This document shows, piece by piece, positions 12,711-23,166 of a stretch of 64,000 nt of DNA. The DNA comes from Phyto melanocephala (taxonomy: Eukaryota > Arthropoda > Insecta > Diptera > Rhinophoridae). The stretch spans positions 70,363,626 to 70,427,625 of the forward strand of contig OW799237.1 of NCBI GenBank assembly GCA_941918925.1. Direction: 5' to 3'. Position 1 is the first letter of the stretch, and each line of letters opens with the position of its first letter. Below the pieces are notes generated by a model that worked only from the letters and a program-made list of their open reading frames with translations, had not been told where the DNA came from and searched no databases. The translations under genes were made by a program, and so were the position numbers.

Positions 12711-13281
12711 GCTATAAACACAATCAAGTCCACCGACCATCGACTACAAGATGTCAATAATAGAGTACATGCGTGCTTATGAGAATAATTCTTTTAGCCG
12801 CTACACGACTACCGACTACACGGCTACTTTTGTAGCCCGTAGCCAACTTAGGCTAATTTCTATTTTTCTTGGCTACAAAAAACAGATTAGTGCTGCCAAT
12901 ACAATAAATGCATGGAATGGTAGTTTTAAAAACGCTATACTTTAAATATCGCTATTAAAAACGCGAAAAACTATTATAGTGGCACCATTGAAAAATAATA
13001 ATCATCTGGGGCTCAATTCTCGTTCTGTGAAACTGTGAAATGAAACAGTTTTTGTATAGCAAAAGGTATGGTGGGACCATATGATATTACACACAAAAAC
13101 TTTTCATTTCATAGTTTCATAGAACGAGAATTTATACCCTGTTCATTTGTTTAGTTTGTTTTGTAGTTAGTGGTCGGTAGTCGTTAAAAGAATTAAGTAG
13201 CTGGCGACTTGGCTATTTTTGTAGCCAGCTACTTTTGTAGTCGGTAGTCGATGGTCGGTAGCCTTTGATTGTGTTTATAGC
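12711..13281. mobile_element. Fold-back element M with GACTAC-rich inverted arms
   Basis: Ends are perfect inverted repeats GCTATAAACACAATCAA / TTGATTGTGTTTATAGC (12711-12727, 13265-13281). Both arms then carry repeated ACCGACTAC/GTAGTCGGT words over about 140 bases, so the arms pair over most of their length. TAT lies outside each end. The centre holds a second, separate inverted repeat (13015-13132). No protein is encoded. Superfamily unknown. Confidence 0.75.
13015..13132. repeat. Inner inverted repeat of element M
   Basis: About 40-base arms beginning AATTCTCGTTCTGTGAAAC and ending with its near-complement GTTTCATAGAACGAGAATT enclose about 37 bases. It is unrelated to the GACTAC arms, so it is probably a MITE that entered M. 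Confidence 0.7.
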
Positions 13282-13526
13282 TATACAACTAAATTGATTC
13301 AACTGTTTTGAGAACGGCATACGACGCGAAAAATCGTAGAAAGCGTGGTGTGGACTTTCAGCTTAAGCAGTAGATAAGTAATGTCTTCATTTATTACGTG
13401 ACATATATAGATAAGTACTTAATTGTTAAAGATCTGCATTGATTGAGCACTATATATAATTTATTGTTAAAATTGTTAGGAACTATTCAAAAAGAAGGGA
13501 ACAAGTTTTGGCCTCAAAAGTTAAAA

Positions 13527-13662
13527 TGAAAAATGGCCCCAATGAAAAAAACAAATGAAATGTTACTCCAGTATTAAATATGAAATTTGTTCCCAAAATT
13601 ATCTTTAAATAATGGCTAAATGAAAAAGTCCCCAAAGTGAAAATTAACAATAACCCAAAATT
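13527..13662. repeat. Degenerate AATGAAA..CCCCAA repeats
   Basis: Three or four loose units of the form AATGAAAAA-n-CCCCAA. The same pattern, better kept, forms the subterminal arrays of the element at 59382-60493, so this may be an eroded end of a relative. Confidence 0.4.
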
Positions 13663-13879
13663 TTTGCATTGAAGGAAAAAACATGATATATTGGTTAAAT
13701 TTTAAAATAACCATGGGTCGTTTGTGAAGATTAGTCAAGAAATTGCGGTGTTACAGTGGACAGAATTTCAAAATTCATGAAAAATTTGATGATATTTTAA
13801 AATTTTGCTCTTTTCAACTAATTTGTTTTACACCAAGCAATTTGTGCTGTTTTATTACATAGGACATTACTTTATTTCA

Positions 13880-14001
13880 ATACGAACATTTTGCGCCGAA
13901 CAACACCCAGATTGGTGCAGGTTAAGCTTGAAAGCTGTTTTGTTGCATAAAGGTTATGAGAAGCAGTTAACGTTAAAGAATCGCATGAGTTCATGTCTAA
14001 A
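13880..14001 (+). pseudogene. C-proximal fragment of an uncharacterised multicopy protein gene
   Basis: Plus-strand frame with DWC then SLKAVLLHKG (13925-13954), continuing after a frameshift and small deletion as AVNVKESHEFMSK (13963-14001) before a stop. From memory these match, in order, a conserved stretch (DWRLFIDSSK-type, SLKAVLLHNG, HAVHxKESY) of uncharacterised proteins present in many copies in arthropod genomes. The N-terminal part of the same protein type lies just downstream but on the other strand. Function unknown; probably a mobile-element gene. Confidence 0.5.
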
Positions 14002-14139
14002 TAACTGTTGCATGCGAATACGCATCATTTCGTGTATGATAACAAAACGAGAAAAAATTTTTTTTTTATTCAATAGAAAGTAATTAATTAGAAATGAAGA
14101 GTCTTCGAACTTAGTCGTTTGTATTGTTTGGGATCTGTT

Positions 14140-14809
14140 TCACGCATTATAGTCCAACATTAGTCGCTCATCATGCCCTTGTCCCAAAATCCTTGATAGC
14201 ATCTTTCTATTTTCGCTAAATCTTGGTGTAGTCACTCTCTTTGCTCGTCGAACGTTCCACTCTTGCAACCGTGATGCGAGCAATTCTGCTTTTTGTTTCG
14301 AAAAATCCAAATCACGAATCAAGTCATTGAGCATACTTTTCGATATTATATGTCTTTCTTCCATGTTAAAATCTTCGGTCGGTGACGAACTAAAAGTTCC
14401 CCTAGAATTTGCACTCACACCTGGGCAAATTGACAAAGGGTCATTGTTCGTACGGGTAACTGGCTTGGACACTGATGACACGTCAGCATACTTATACTTT
14501 GATAGTTTTTTTTACATTAAGACCGACCACATTCATCAAGCAAAAATAACAATCATCTACATGATTTTTCGACTCTCTCCATAACAATGGCATTAAAAAT
14601 AAAGAGAATACTTCTTGACCAAGTGACCACTTGAAAAATTTTGTGCTACACGCTTTACAAAATAATTTCGGTACCCACGGCTTGTGAGTGTTTCCCACAC
14701 AGAAACTAAAATAATAAGAATATGCATCTCTCAGCGCTTTTGATATATTTTTTTCGACTTTTTCCGATAATATAACATCCGGAAACATAACAAAAACGCT
14801 AGGAATCAA
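14140..14809 (-). pseudogene. N-terminal part of an uncharacterised multicopy protein gene, frameshifted
   Basis: Minus-strand reading starts at 14809 and shows a cysteine-rich segment (CxxC-type in KLFCKACSTKF and NHVDDCYFC), then after a +1 shift at an eight-base homopolymer (14509-14517) continues from LSKYKYADV to DLDFSKQKAELLASRLQEWN and ends with a stop at 14140. The motifs NHVDDCYFC and KAELLxSRLxxWN I recall from uncharacterised, high-copy proteins of aphids, hydra and other animals. The shift may be real decay or a base-count error in the run. The downstream part of the protein is absent here but present inverted at 13880-14001, so the locus is a rearranged pseudogene. Confidence 0.6.
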
Positions 14810-15060
14810 CTTTGCACTTCTTTCTTTCCATTTTCACACGTTTTGGAACAAAAAATAACTTTAAGTTTACAATTGAAATGGCGTTTCTACCGATGACAAT
14901 AGCTGATTGCCGTTATTACAGTGCAGTGCAGCCAACATGCAAGAACCCGAAAACTAGAACAAATCTTGAAAAACAAATACCGGTTTCGAATTCAGCGCCT
15001 CAAATAACGTTCAGATTTGTTCTCATCCAAAAATTCCAAAAGTTGAACGGAATTTGTAAA
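14810..15060. other. Short unassigned stretch
   Basis: A plus-strand open frame of about 90 codons runs through it, without recognisable motifs. It adjoins the N-terminal side of the pseudogene at 14140-14809 and may be its 5' flank. Confidence 0.3.
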
Positions 15061-15706
15061 CTTGTGTTATTTTGTTATTAACAGTAATCGCTATGGAATA
15101 ATCTCTTTATACTAAAATATGCATTACTTTCTTTGTGTAACTTCGAATTTCTATAAAAATATTTTCGTGAATTAAGTAAAAGTGGGCGTGTCACATTTAT
15201 TTTCCGTTAGTACAAAGCCTTTGGCTAAAAAGCTGTGTTTGCAAAATTTCAGAATCACACATCTAACTTTGTCAGTTATATATCGTTTTAAATTTTTAAT
15301 ATACCGAAAAATACACTGCGCCTAATTCATAGATTTTAGCAATTTTTAGGGGAAAATATTTTTTTTACTCAGGAAATATACTTTCAAAATTTCATGACTA
15401 ACCTTAATGCATTTGAACACAATTCGTTGTTGGAAGGTCACGTTTTTTTTACCTGCTCCTCTATAACTCTCTTCCTAATATTCCGATTTATCCCATTTTT
15501 AATACCAAATAAACATTGTGTATAAAAAATATTCTGGCCGACCTCTATCGTGCTTTCAACAAACGGAAATAGCTAGATTGTCCTATAAATGAAACTAGGG
15601 CTCAGTAAATAAATACTTTATGGAGTATTAAATGGATATTTCGATGTGTTACAAACGGAATGACAAAATGAATATTGCCCCACCATTTTTTTAGTGGCGG
15701 GTAGAA
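15061..15706 (-). mobile_element. Family B Helitron-like element, copy B1 (3' end lost)
   Basis: Matches family B along AGTGGGCGTGTCAC, the ACTCAGGAAATATA block, ATAACTCTCTTCCTAATATT, TCGTGCTTTCAACAAACGG and GATATTTCGATGTGTTACAA, and ends at the 5' palindrome CCCCACCATTTTTTTAGTGG with GCGGGTAGAAAAA. The hairpin side is missing at the left. Confidence 0.7.
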
Positions 15707-15779
15707 AAACACACTTATTGTTAAGAAATTTCAAAAGTTTTTTATTTAATGTGAAGTACAATCGATACGATTGATTTCT

Positions 15780-16346
15780 AAAAAAAACGTCATTCAAATG
15801 GCCTCCACGACTTCTTCTGCGGGAACGAATTAGATAAACCCAAATTTCGAGCACTTTTTCCATTAAATCAAGTCGTATGTCATGGCACGTTCAATATTGA
15901 CTTGTAAAGCTTAAAGAGAGCTTAAATAACCCTACAAGAAATAGACGAATTGTGTAAAATCACAACTTCTTGGAGGCCATCCAATATCATAATTTTTTTA
16001 AATAATCGAATCTCCAAACTTTTCTTGTAATAATTCAATTATTGCATTTGCTGTGTGGCACGTAGCTCCGTCTTGTTGGAACGGAATGTTCTCAACATCA
16101 ACTTCTTACAATTTCGACCATAAAAAACTGGTTATCATCGATCTATACCGCTCTCCATTGACAGTAAAGGTGTTACCAGCTTCATTTCAAAAGAAGTACG
16201 GACCGAAAATTTCACCAGACCAAAAACCACACCAAACTGTCAATTAAGGTGAATGTAATGCTTTTTCATGAATAATTTGTGAATTTTCTGTGCACCAAAA
16301 TCGACAGTTTTGTTTATTTACTGCACTGCTCAGATGAAGGTGAGCC
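15780..16346 (-). pseudogene. Mariner-like transposase remnant, DD41D spacing
   Basis: The minus strand reads, with stops, EAHLHLSSAVNKQNCRFW, then NTFTVNGERYRSMI, FQQDGATCHTAN, GWPPRSCDFTQF and at the C end RSRGGHLNDVFF: the typical order of an insect mariner transposase catalytic half. Forty-one residues separate the second acidic residue (QD) from the site of the third, the DD41D spacing. The third site reads Val (FVYF in place of LDYF) and the first seems to read Tyr, so the copy is dead twice over besides its stops. The N-terminal DNA-binding half and the terminal repeats were not found. Confidence 0.8.
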
Positions 16347-16671
16347 TCGTATTTAAAAAAAAATTAAATTTTTTAATAAACGTTATTCTAATTAGAATAT
16401 ACACACAAACATACATATTGATATATTATATAAAATTTAAATTTGAATGCAAGCATTGGAGAATACTGAAAATTTATTAAAAGTATAATCAAAATATCAT
16501 TGAAAAATAAGAGAAGAATGATACAACATAAGCTGAAATTTAGATAACAAAACCTGCAGTCCCGCAACTTAAGGCTATGTAAAATACATGCCGTGTGTTA
16601 GCTGCATTAAAGCTACCCTCCGGCGTAGTTTTGACTATTTTGGACACCTTCACTATATTGTTCAATTTGAA
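16347..16671. other. Unassigned stretch
   Basis: A+T-rich to 16550, then a more balanced segment with GTGTGTTAGCTGCATTAAAG. Nothing recognised. Confidence 0.35.
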
Positions 16672-17977
16672 ATAATCGCCAGTGTTCAGCATTCCGAATG
16701 AAAATTAAACACTCGGAATTGCCATTGTAGTGTTATTATTATACCCTTCACACAGTGAAAAAGGGTATATATAACTTTGTCATTCCCTGTGAAATTTGTA
16801 TTCATTTTCTGAAAGCTTATGAATAGGGGAGTCGATTAAGCTCTGTCAGTCTGTCCGTCTGTCCGTGTGTATGTTGTAATTAACTTTTTGAAGGCCTCCT
16901 ACATTGCTTGGACCCGGGTGAGGTATTAAAATATCAGAAATATTTGGGAGTAGATCGGTATTAAAAATCAGAAACATCGGTACATAAACAACTGAGATAT
17001 GAGCAAAAACCCACGACCACCTCGATTTTTTTTCACAAAAACAACATACATACATACAAACGTGTATACTGGTTAGAGTAGAGTTAGAATCCCAGCTGAG
17101 CCAAAAAAATTTTTTTATTTTTTTTTATATTTTTTTTTTTAATTTTGTTATATTTTTTTTTATTTTTTATTTAATATATTATTTATATTTTGATTATTAT
17201 TTTTTTTAATTTTTTTTTTTATTTTTTTTTGTTTTTATATATATTATATATATAATAATTTCTTTTTTAAATTTTTTTTTTAAATTTTTTTTTTAAATTT
17301 TTTTTTAAATTTTTTTTAAAAATTTTTTTTTTAAATTATTGTTAAAATTTTTCTTTTTTTTTCGTTTTTTTAACATACATACGTGAATTTATAATTTTAC
17401 AATGGGATGTTTTTATATATGTATGTACGTACTTCATATGGGATGAATGGTGACACAAACTACTGTTATTGCATGACTACACGTTGTGAAGGGTATATAA
17501 GATTCGGCACGGCCGAATATAGCGCTCTTGTTTTTTTTAATTTTTTTATATTTTTTTTTATTTTTTATTTAATATATTATTTATATTTTTATTATTTTTT
17601 TTTTTAATTTTTTTTTATTTTTTTTGTCTTATATTTATTATATATATTTTAATTATTTTTTTTAATTTTTTTTTCAAATTTTTTTTTACATTTTTTTAAA
17701 ATATTTTTTATTATTTTTTTCTTATTTTTTTTAAATACATACGTAAATTTATAATTTTACAATGGGATGTTTTTATATATGTGTGTTTTTTATATGTATA
17801 TATTTCATATGGGATGAATGGTGATACAAACTACTGTTATTGCATGACTACACGTTGTGAAGGGTATTTAAGATTCGGCACGGCCGAATATAGCGCTCTT
17901 ACTTGTGTTTAACATCAATTGCATCGGAATTTCGAGTGATTAATTTTATTTGGAATGCTGAACAAAGGCGAATAACT
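16672..17977. mobile_element. Palindromic element Q split by a family A insertion
   Basis: Left arm (16672-16725: ATCGCCAGTGTTCAGCATTC and on to CTCGGAATTGCC) and right arm (17918-17977) are inverted copies over about 50 bases with some mismatch. The family A element A3 sits between them. Removing A3 leaves about 140 bases that form almost a pure hairpin, a MITE-like shape. Confidence 0.65.
16739..17906 (+). mobile_element. Family A Helitron-like element, copy A3 with duplicated 3' end
   Basis: Begins TTATACCCTTCACACAGTG with palindromic partner AAAGGGTATATA, runs through the conserved block (GGACCCGGGTGAGGTA, GGCTCAGC inverted as GCTGAGCC) and T-rich tract to a first hairpin end (ATTCGGCACGGCCGAAT, 17503-17519). 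It then repeats the T-rich tract and 3' block once more, ending at a second hairpin and CTCTTACTTG (17905). The second unit is about 375 bases. No TSD is visible. Confidence 0.8.
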
Positions 17978-18799
17978 CATTTTAACTTATCATTAATTAA
18001 AACTAATTAATCAATTAATTTAAACAGAACGGAGTTTATTGAGAAGCCTTTATTTTAAAGCGAATCAATTTTAAAATATCAACAAATATCAAAGACTTAA
18101 AAGTGCTTTCCTGCAAAATGATAAAAGCAGACATGAGCGGCTTTTCCTCATAGCCACAGATATTATAGACAATAATATAAAATATTATACATTGATGTTA
18201 GAATTTCCTTTTGTATTCTCAATACATTTTTAGTTGAGGCTTAAAATCGAAATAAATTTGTTTTTCAATTGATGTTTTGTTAAATAAAATTCCAAGAAAA
18301 ATTAAAAATAACCATTTTTAATAATATGCTATTGTTGATTGTTTCTCTCTTTACTTAAACTGTGAAATAAACTGGGTTTATAAGTTTAAGTACCGATGTG
18401 CTGATATCGATACAATTTAAGACAATAAAGAAATACTTTATAATATATAAACGTTTTCGTAATTCGTTTCGTCTGTCAACCTTGCGAAAATAAAGTCTTT
18501 TTGTTTTATCTATAAGATGTGTTAAAAGCAATATTTGCATACGTACTTAGGCAAATAAACAACTATTGTAGGTATACGCACATTTTTTATTTCTAATAGT
18601 TCTTTTATTTTCTTCGAAATGGAAAAACACATGTCAATTGTTTAAAATTATAAATAAAACTATTTTAACTTACTTTTGTTATTATATATACTAATTTTAT
18701 AATTGTTTATTGTGTTTTATGGTGTTAACAGATAATAAACTGAATAAATATTAAAGATATATTATGAAGTTTAAATGAATTTCAGTGTTTTTGTCAGAG
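17978..18799. other. Upstream region of the chitinase gene, no gene seen
   Basis: A+T-rich DNA between the fold-back repeat arm and the TATA box. No repeat family of this window occurs in it, so the proximal 0.8 kb looks like retained host regulatory DNA. No open frame with recognisable content. Confidence 0.5.
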
Positions 18800-18834
18800 T
18801 ATAAAAGTCGATGGTGGAGAAGACTAAATCAGCA
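18800..18834 (+). promoter_or_regulatory. Core promoter of the chitinase gene: TATA box and initiator
   Basis: TATAAAAG at 18800-18807 is followed 31 bases later (T of TATA to A) by TCAGCA at 18829-18834, close to the arthropod initiator TCAGT. Transcription probably starts at A18831, giving a 5' leader of 67 bases without another ATG. A GATA-type site (AGATAA, 18730-18735) lies about 70 bases upstream of the TATA box; GATA factors drive midgut genes in flies, but a single short match is weak evidence. Confidence 0.75.
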
Positions 18835-18897
18835 CTTTTCATTAAAAGTTAAGTGAATCGTAAACTCTATTAATTCTTGGGAACAAGAAAGTTTAGC

Positions 18898-20660
18898 ATG
18901 AATAAGTTGAATTTGTTAATAACGACCCTAATTGGGTTGTGGAGTATTATTGGCAGTGCCAATGGTAAGAATTACATACAAATATTTATTTATTTATTTT
19001 AAACTGGGTATTTAGTTCCTTTAAATGTATCAAATTAAATTTCATTTTTAAGGCAAAATTGTGAATTGCTATTACGGAACGTGGTCGAGTGATCGCCCTG
19101 GTGATGGCAAATTCGAGCCTTCAAATATTGATTCCACTTTATGTACCCATTTGAGTTATTCCTTCTTTGGCATAACACCAGCAGGAGAATTCAAAATGTT
19201 GAATGAACAGTTTGACTTACAGAATGGTAAGGATGGATCCCCATATCCATAATTAATTAATTTTTAAATTTATCAAATAGGTTTTATAACCTTGTGATAA
19301 ATTCAAAAATTAATTACAAAATTTAACACAAACCAAAAACGGCTTAATTGTTTTCTTAAAATACCAAAATCTAGGCGGCATTGCACGCACAATGGAGTTG
19401 AAACGCATCAATCCAAATTTAAAAGTTTTAGCTGTTGTTGGCGGTTGGAATGAGGGATCAATAAATTACTCCAACATGGCGGCCGATGCAAAGAAAAGGA
19501 AATTATTTATAGAATCAGCATTGAATTTTATCACAAAACATCGTTTTGATGGCTTGGATCTCGATTGGGAATATCCAACCGCTCGTGGAGGCCAGCCAAA
19601 AGATAAAGCTAATTTCGTTACACTACTCAAAGAATTAAATGAAAAGTTGGTTTTATATGATACATGCAGAGGACTGTCTTGACTTAAAACTATTCTTTCA
19701 GATTAAAACCCTTGAACTTGGATTTAGGCATTGCGGTAAGTGCTGCCGCTGGACAAGCCAGTTCATCTTACGATATACCTAAAGTTGCAAAATATGTTGA
19801 TTTCATTAATGTTATGGCTTACGACTTTGCTGGTACCTGGACTCGCAGTGTAGGTTTCAATGCTCCCCTTAAGGGTCAAGATAAATTAAATATCAAGTCC
19901 GCTATTGACTATTGGATACAGCAAGGTACATTATATAATTTACATACATATATGCAAACATATAAATGCATTACATGCAACATTTTATAATTTAGGTGCT
20001 CCCGCCTCGAAATTGCTCTTAGGTTTGGCATTCTATGGCCGCACTTTCCAGTTATTAAATCAGAAAAAATTTACAGTTGGTTCTCCAATAACTGGAGCTG
20101 GTGCCGCTGGTCCCTTTACCCGTGAGCCTGGTTTTATGGGTTACAATGAAATTTGCAAACTAGATAAAACATGGTCTTTCAAATGGGCTCCTGAATATGA
20201 TGTCCCCTTTGTACACAGAGGCAATCAGTGGATTGGTTACGATAACGTCAAAAGTCTTGAATTGAAAGTCAATTACGCAAATTCATTAGGCTTAGGTGGT
20301 GTTATGATTTGGTCCATCGAATCTGATGATTTCCGTGGAAAGTGTGATGGCATAAAGTATCCTCTATTAAAGGCTGTCAACAATAGATTGGGTAACTCGC
20401 AAATTTCTGTTGTTGAAGAATATGAAGAAGCTGAAGTACCTGTACAATCCTCAGAACCAGAAGAAGAATATGAACCGGTTCAACCAGAAGAAACTGGAGA
20501 TTGTTCGGTAGATGGGTTTTTTGCAAACACCAAAGATTGCTCGCTCTATTATCGGTGCGTTGCCGGAAACCGTTATGATCGTAAATGTAATCCAGGTTTG
20601 TACTTTGATGCTTCTATAAGCACTTGCAATTGGCCAAACAGTGTTAGTTGCAATTATTAA
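18898..20660 (+). CDS. Secreted family-18 chitinase with C-terminal chitin-binding domain, five exons
   Basis: Endochitinase hydrolysing beta-1,4-N-acetylglucosamine links of chitin, acting outside the cell. Exons by GT-AG borders and frame: 18898-18964, 19053-19226, 19375-19645, 19702-19925, 19996-20660, giving 466 residues. The start follows a TATA/initiator pair. Residues 1-21 are a signal peptide (hydrophobic 4-18, likely cut after Ala21). The GH18 barrel holds KVLAVVGGW (97-105), the catalytic motif DGLDLDWEYP (139-148, acid Glu146), MAYDFAGTW (209-217) and GVMIWSIESDD (347-357). An acidic Glu/Pro/Val linker (about 393-414) leads to a peritrophin-A type (CBM14) domain with six cysteines at 415, 427, 433, 443, 456 and 464. 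Length and layout fit insect group IV chitinases, closest in memory to Drosophila Cht8, with Cht4 and Cht9 as alternatives; such enzymes usually act in the midgut and peritrophic matrix. Exact orthology is not decidable here. The donor of intron 3 (GTTGGT) is non-consensus but is the frame-keeping choice. Confidence 0.95.
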
Positions 20661-20697
20661 TTTTGGAGAAGACTATCTGTTGTAAAACTTTTAGACA

Positions 20698-20703
20698 AAT
20701 AAA
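20698..20703 (+). terminator. Poly(A) signal AATAAA of the chitinase gene
   Basis: AATAAA begins 38 bases after the stop codon and is followed by a GTGTGTATTT stretch, which fits a GU-rich downstream element. The 3' untranslated region would thus be about 60 bases, short but usual for fly digestive enzymes. Confidence 0.8.
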
Positions 20704-21165
20704 AGTGTGTATTTAAAAAAGTATGAGTAACATTGTTCTTGCGATAGTTTGAAGTTTAAGCAGAGAATTTATAAAAGAATTTTATAAATGAAAAATCCGT
20801 TATTTTTGTTGTTTTTTTAAGAAGAAGCTTTCCAACTGCTCTTATAGTACGGAGTATTTCAGAAATAGAAAAATATGAAGATCCTTTTTAGGAATTTGTG
20901 CTTTTTTAAGGTTGTCAAGCTATTTTGTGTTTTCAACTTTGGTATTTAGCGATCTACACACTTAAAGAGTAATTGAAGGAAAATATTTTCAAAATTCCAT
21001 TTCTTTAACTTGTTATTAATGATGTTGCTCAGTACGCCAATGAAGAAATATTTTGCCATTTGTAAACATCTTGTTTCATTGGCATTGGTTTTAGAAAGTT
21101 TTATAACTCCTTATATCGGTTAATATATAACGTGTTTCCAATGTCTGTCATACTGTGGTCACTTT
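20704..21165. other. 3' flank of the chitinase gene, nothing recognised
   Basis: A+T-rich, no shared repeat; ends where a family B element begins. Confidence 0.4.
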
Positions 21166-22246
21166 TTATTCCCGGCACCAAAATAATGGTGGGGGTATAT
21201 CCATTTTGTCATTCCGTTTGTAACACATCGAAATATCCATTTTATACGCTATAGAGAATGTATATATTTTGAATCAGGGTTTCATTTTATGACGATCTAG
21301 CTTTGTCCGTCCGTATGTTGAAAGCACGTAGAGGTCGGACCGAAAAAGCTAGGGGCTCAAATTTTGCCAGAATATTTCTTATACACAAGGTTTGATTGGT
21401 ATCGGAATATTAGGAAGAGAGTTATAGCTCGTAAAGCAAGAGTAGGTCAAAAAAACCGTGTCCTTACAACATCGAATAAAATGGAATTGTGGCCAAACGC
21501 ATTAACGTAGAGCCATGAAATTTCCAATATATATTTCCTGGGTTAAAAAATGTTTTTTTCTTTAAATTTCATAAATCTGTGAATTGTAAAAGCAGTTATA
21601 TATCAAAATGTACGAAAATTTATATCACAAAGTGTATTTTTCGGTATATTTGAAATTAAAAACGTTATAGAAGTGACAAAATTAGATGTATGATTCTGAA
21701 AATTTCCAACCATTGCTTTTTGGTCAAAGGCTTTGTACTAACGGAAAATAAATTTGATACGCCAATTTTTACGCCCACCTCCCATATAATGCTTTATTTC
21801 GAATTCATATCATTTCTATATAAATAAAGATTTGGGAAGAATAAAGGACTCAATATTTAAATATCTGAGTTGTATTTATTACCAGAAACTACTTTTATAC
21901 GCCTACTACAACGCCTACTTTTCACATAATCTGCTGTTTATGAAATTTAAAAGCACATATAACCGACAGAATCAGGGGTTTGCTGATGAAATTTCATAAA
22001 TACATAAGATTTCTCGGAGGACAAAGATGTGGAAGAATAAAATGCTATATTAAAATATTTCAGTTTTATTTATTAGCAGAAATTATATTGACACGCCAAC
22101 TTTAATGCCCATATCGCATATCGCAGTTATACAAAGAAAATGATACATATTTTAGTACAAAACGATTATTCCATAGCGATTACGGTTACAAAATTGGTGG
22201 TGGGTATAGAAGATTCGACACAGCCGAATATAGTGCTGTTACTTGT
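21166..22246 (+). mobile_element. Family B Helitron-like element, copy B2 (near full length)
   Basis: 5' palindrome CACCAAAATAATGGTGGGGG at 21177, then the family blocks (TTGTCATTCCGTTTGTAAC, GACGATCTAGCTTTGTCCG, GAAAGCACG, TAGGAAGAGAGTTATAGCTC, CACGCCAAC/GCCCAC repeats), subterminal GGTGGTGGGTATA, hairpin ATTCGACACAGCCGAAT and terminus TGCTGTTACTTGTT. One arm mismatch in the hairpin shows age. About 1.08 kb, no protein. Confidence 0.8.
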
Positions 22247-22420
22247 TAATACTCATGGAGTTGAAACATTTGTCCAGTTATCGAAACTAATATTAAAGAT
22301 ATTTCTCTCCTTATATTCATTCGTATTTTTAGTTGCTTATAATGTGAACTCTTATTCTTGAAATATTCTTTTGTCATCTACATTGTACAAACGTTTGTGT
22401 TTTTAAGAATTTTAAAAATA

Positions 22421-23166
22421 ACAAGTAACAGTGCTATATTCGGCCGTGCCGAATCTTATATACCCTTCACAACGTGTAGTCATGCAATAACAATTGTTTG
22501 TATCACCATTCATCCCATATAAAATACATGCATACGTACACGTTAGAATAAATGTGGCATCGAATCCCAGCTGAGCCAAAAAAATTTTATTTTATTTTAT
22601 TTAATATATTATTTATATTTTATTATTTTTTTTATATTTTTTTTTAATTTTTTTTTACATTTTTTTAAAAAAATTTTTTAAAATTTTTTTTTTAAATATT
22701 TTTAAATTTTTTTTTTTTTAGTTCTTTTTATTATTTTTTTCTTCTTTTTAATATTTTTTTTTTGTAATTTTTTTTGTTTGGTATGTTTTTTACATGTATG
22801 TATGCATATTGTTGTTGTAATTGTGAAAAAAAACGAGGTGGTCGTGGTTTTTTGCTCATATCTCAGAAAGTTATGGGGCGATTGTGCTGAATTTCAATAG
22901 CGATTCATTCCTGGATATTTCCAAGAGATTGATACCATATACAGATCTGAGGAACATATATTTGCTTCTAAAAGTTGATTTCAACCAACACACGGACAGA
23001 CGGGCAGACGGACAGACGGACAGATGGTCAGGGCTTAATCGACTCCTCTATTCATAAGCTTTCAGAAAATATATACTTTATGGGGTCGGAAATGAAAATT
23101 GTAGAAATTACAAACGGAATGACAAAGCTATATATACCCTTGTGCACCACAGGTGAAGGGTATAAA
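22421..23166 (-). mobile_element. Family A Helitron-like element, copy A4
   Basis: Full set of A landmarks: CAAGTAACAGTGC, hairpin ATTCGGCCGTGCCGAAT, TATACCCTTCACAACGTG, T-rich core, GAGGTGGTCGTGG block, three GACAGACGGACAGA words and the 5' side GTGAAGGGTATAAAAA. The GGCTCAGC block is displaced to the hairpin side (inverted GCTGAGCC at 22571), so the centre is rearranged compared with A2. Confidence 0.75.

Noticed and set aside
14327..14584. 85-codon plus-strand frame
   Set aside because: Antisense to the pseudogene at 14140-14809, which carries the recognisable motifs.
17486..17530. TATA-like GGGTATATAAGA with hairpin as a promoter or terminator
   Set aside because: It is the shared 3' terminus of the repeat families and recurs with them regardless of any gene.
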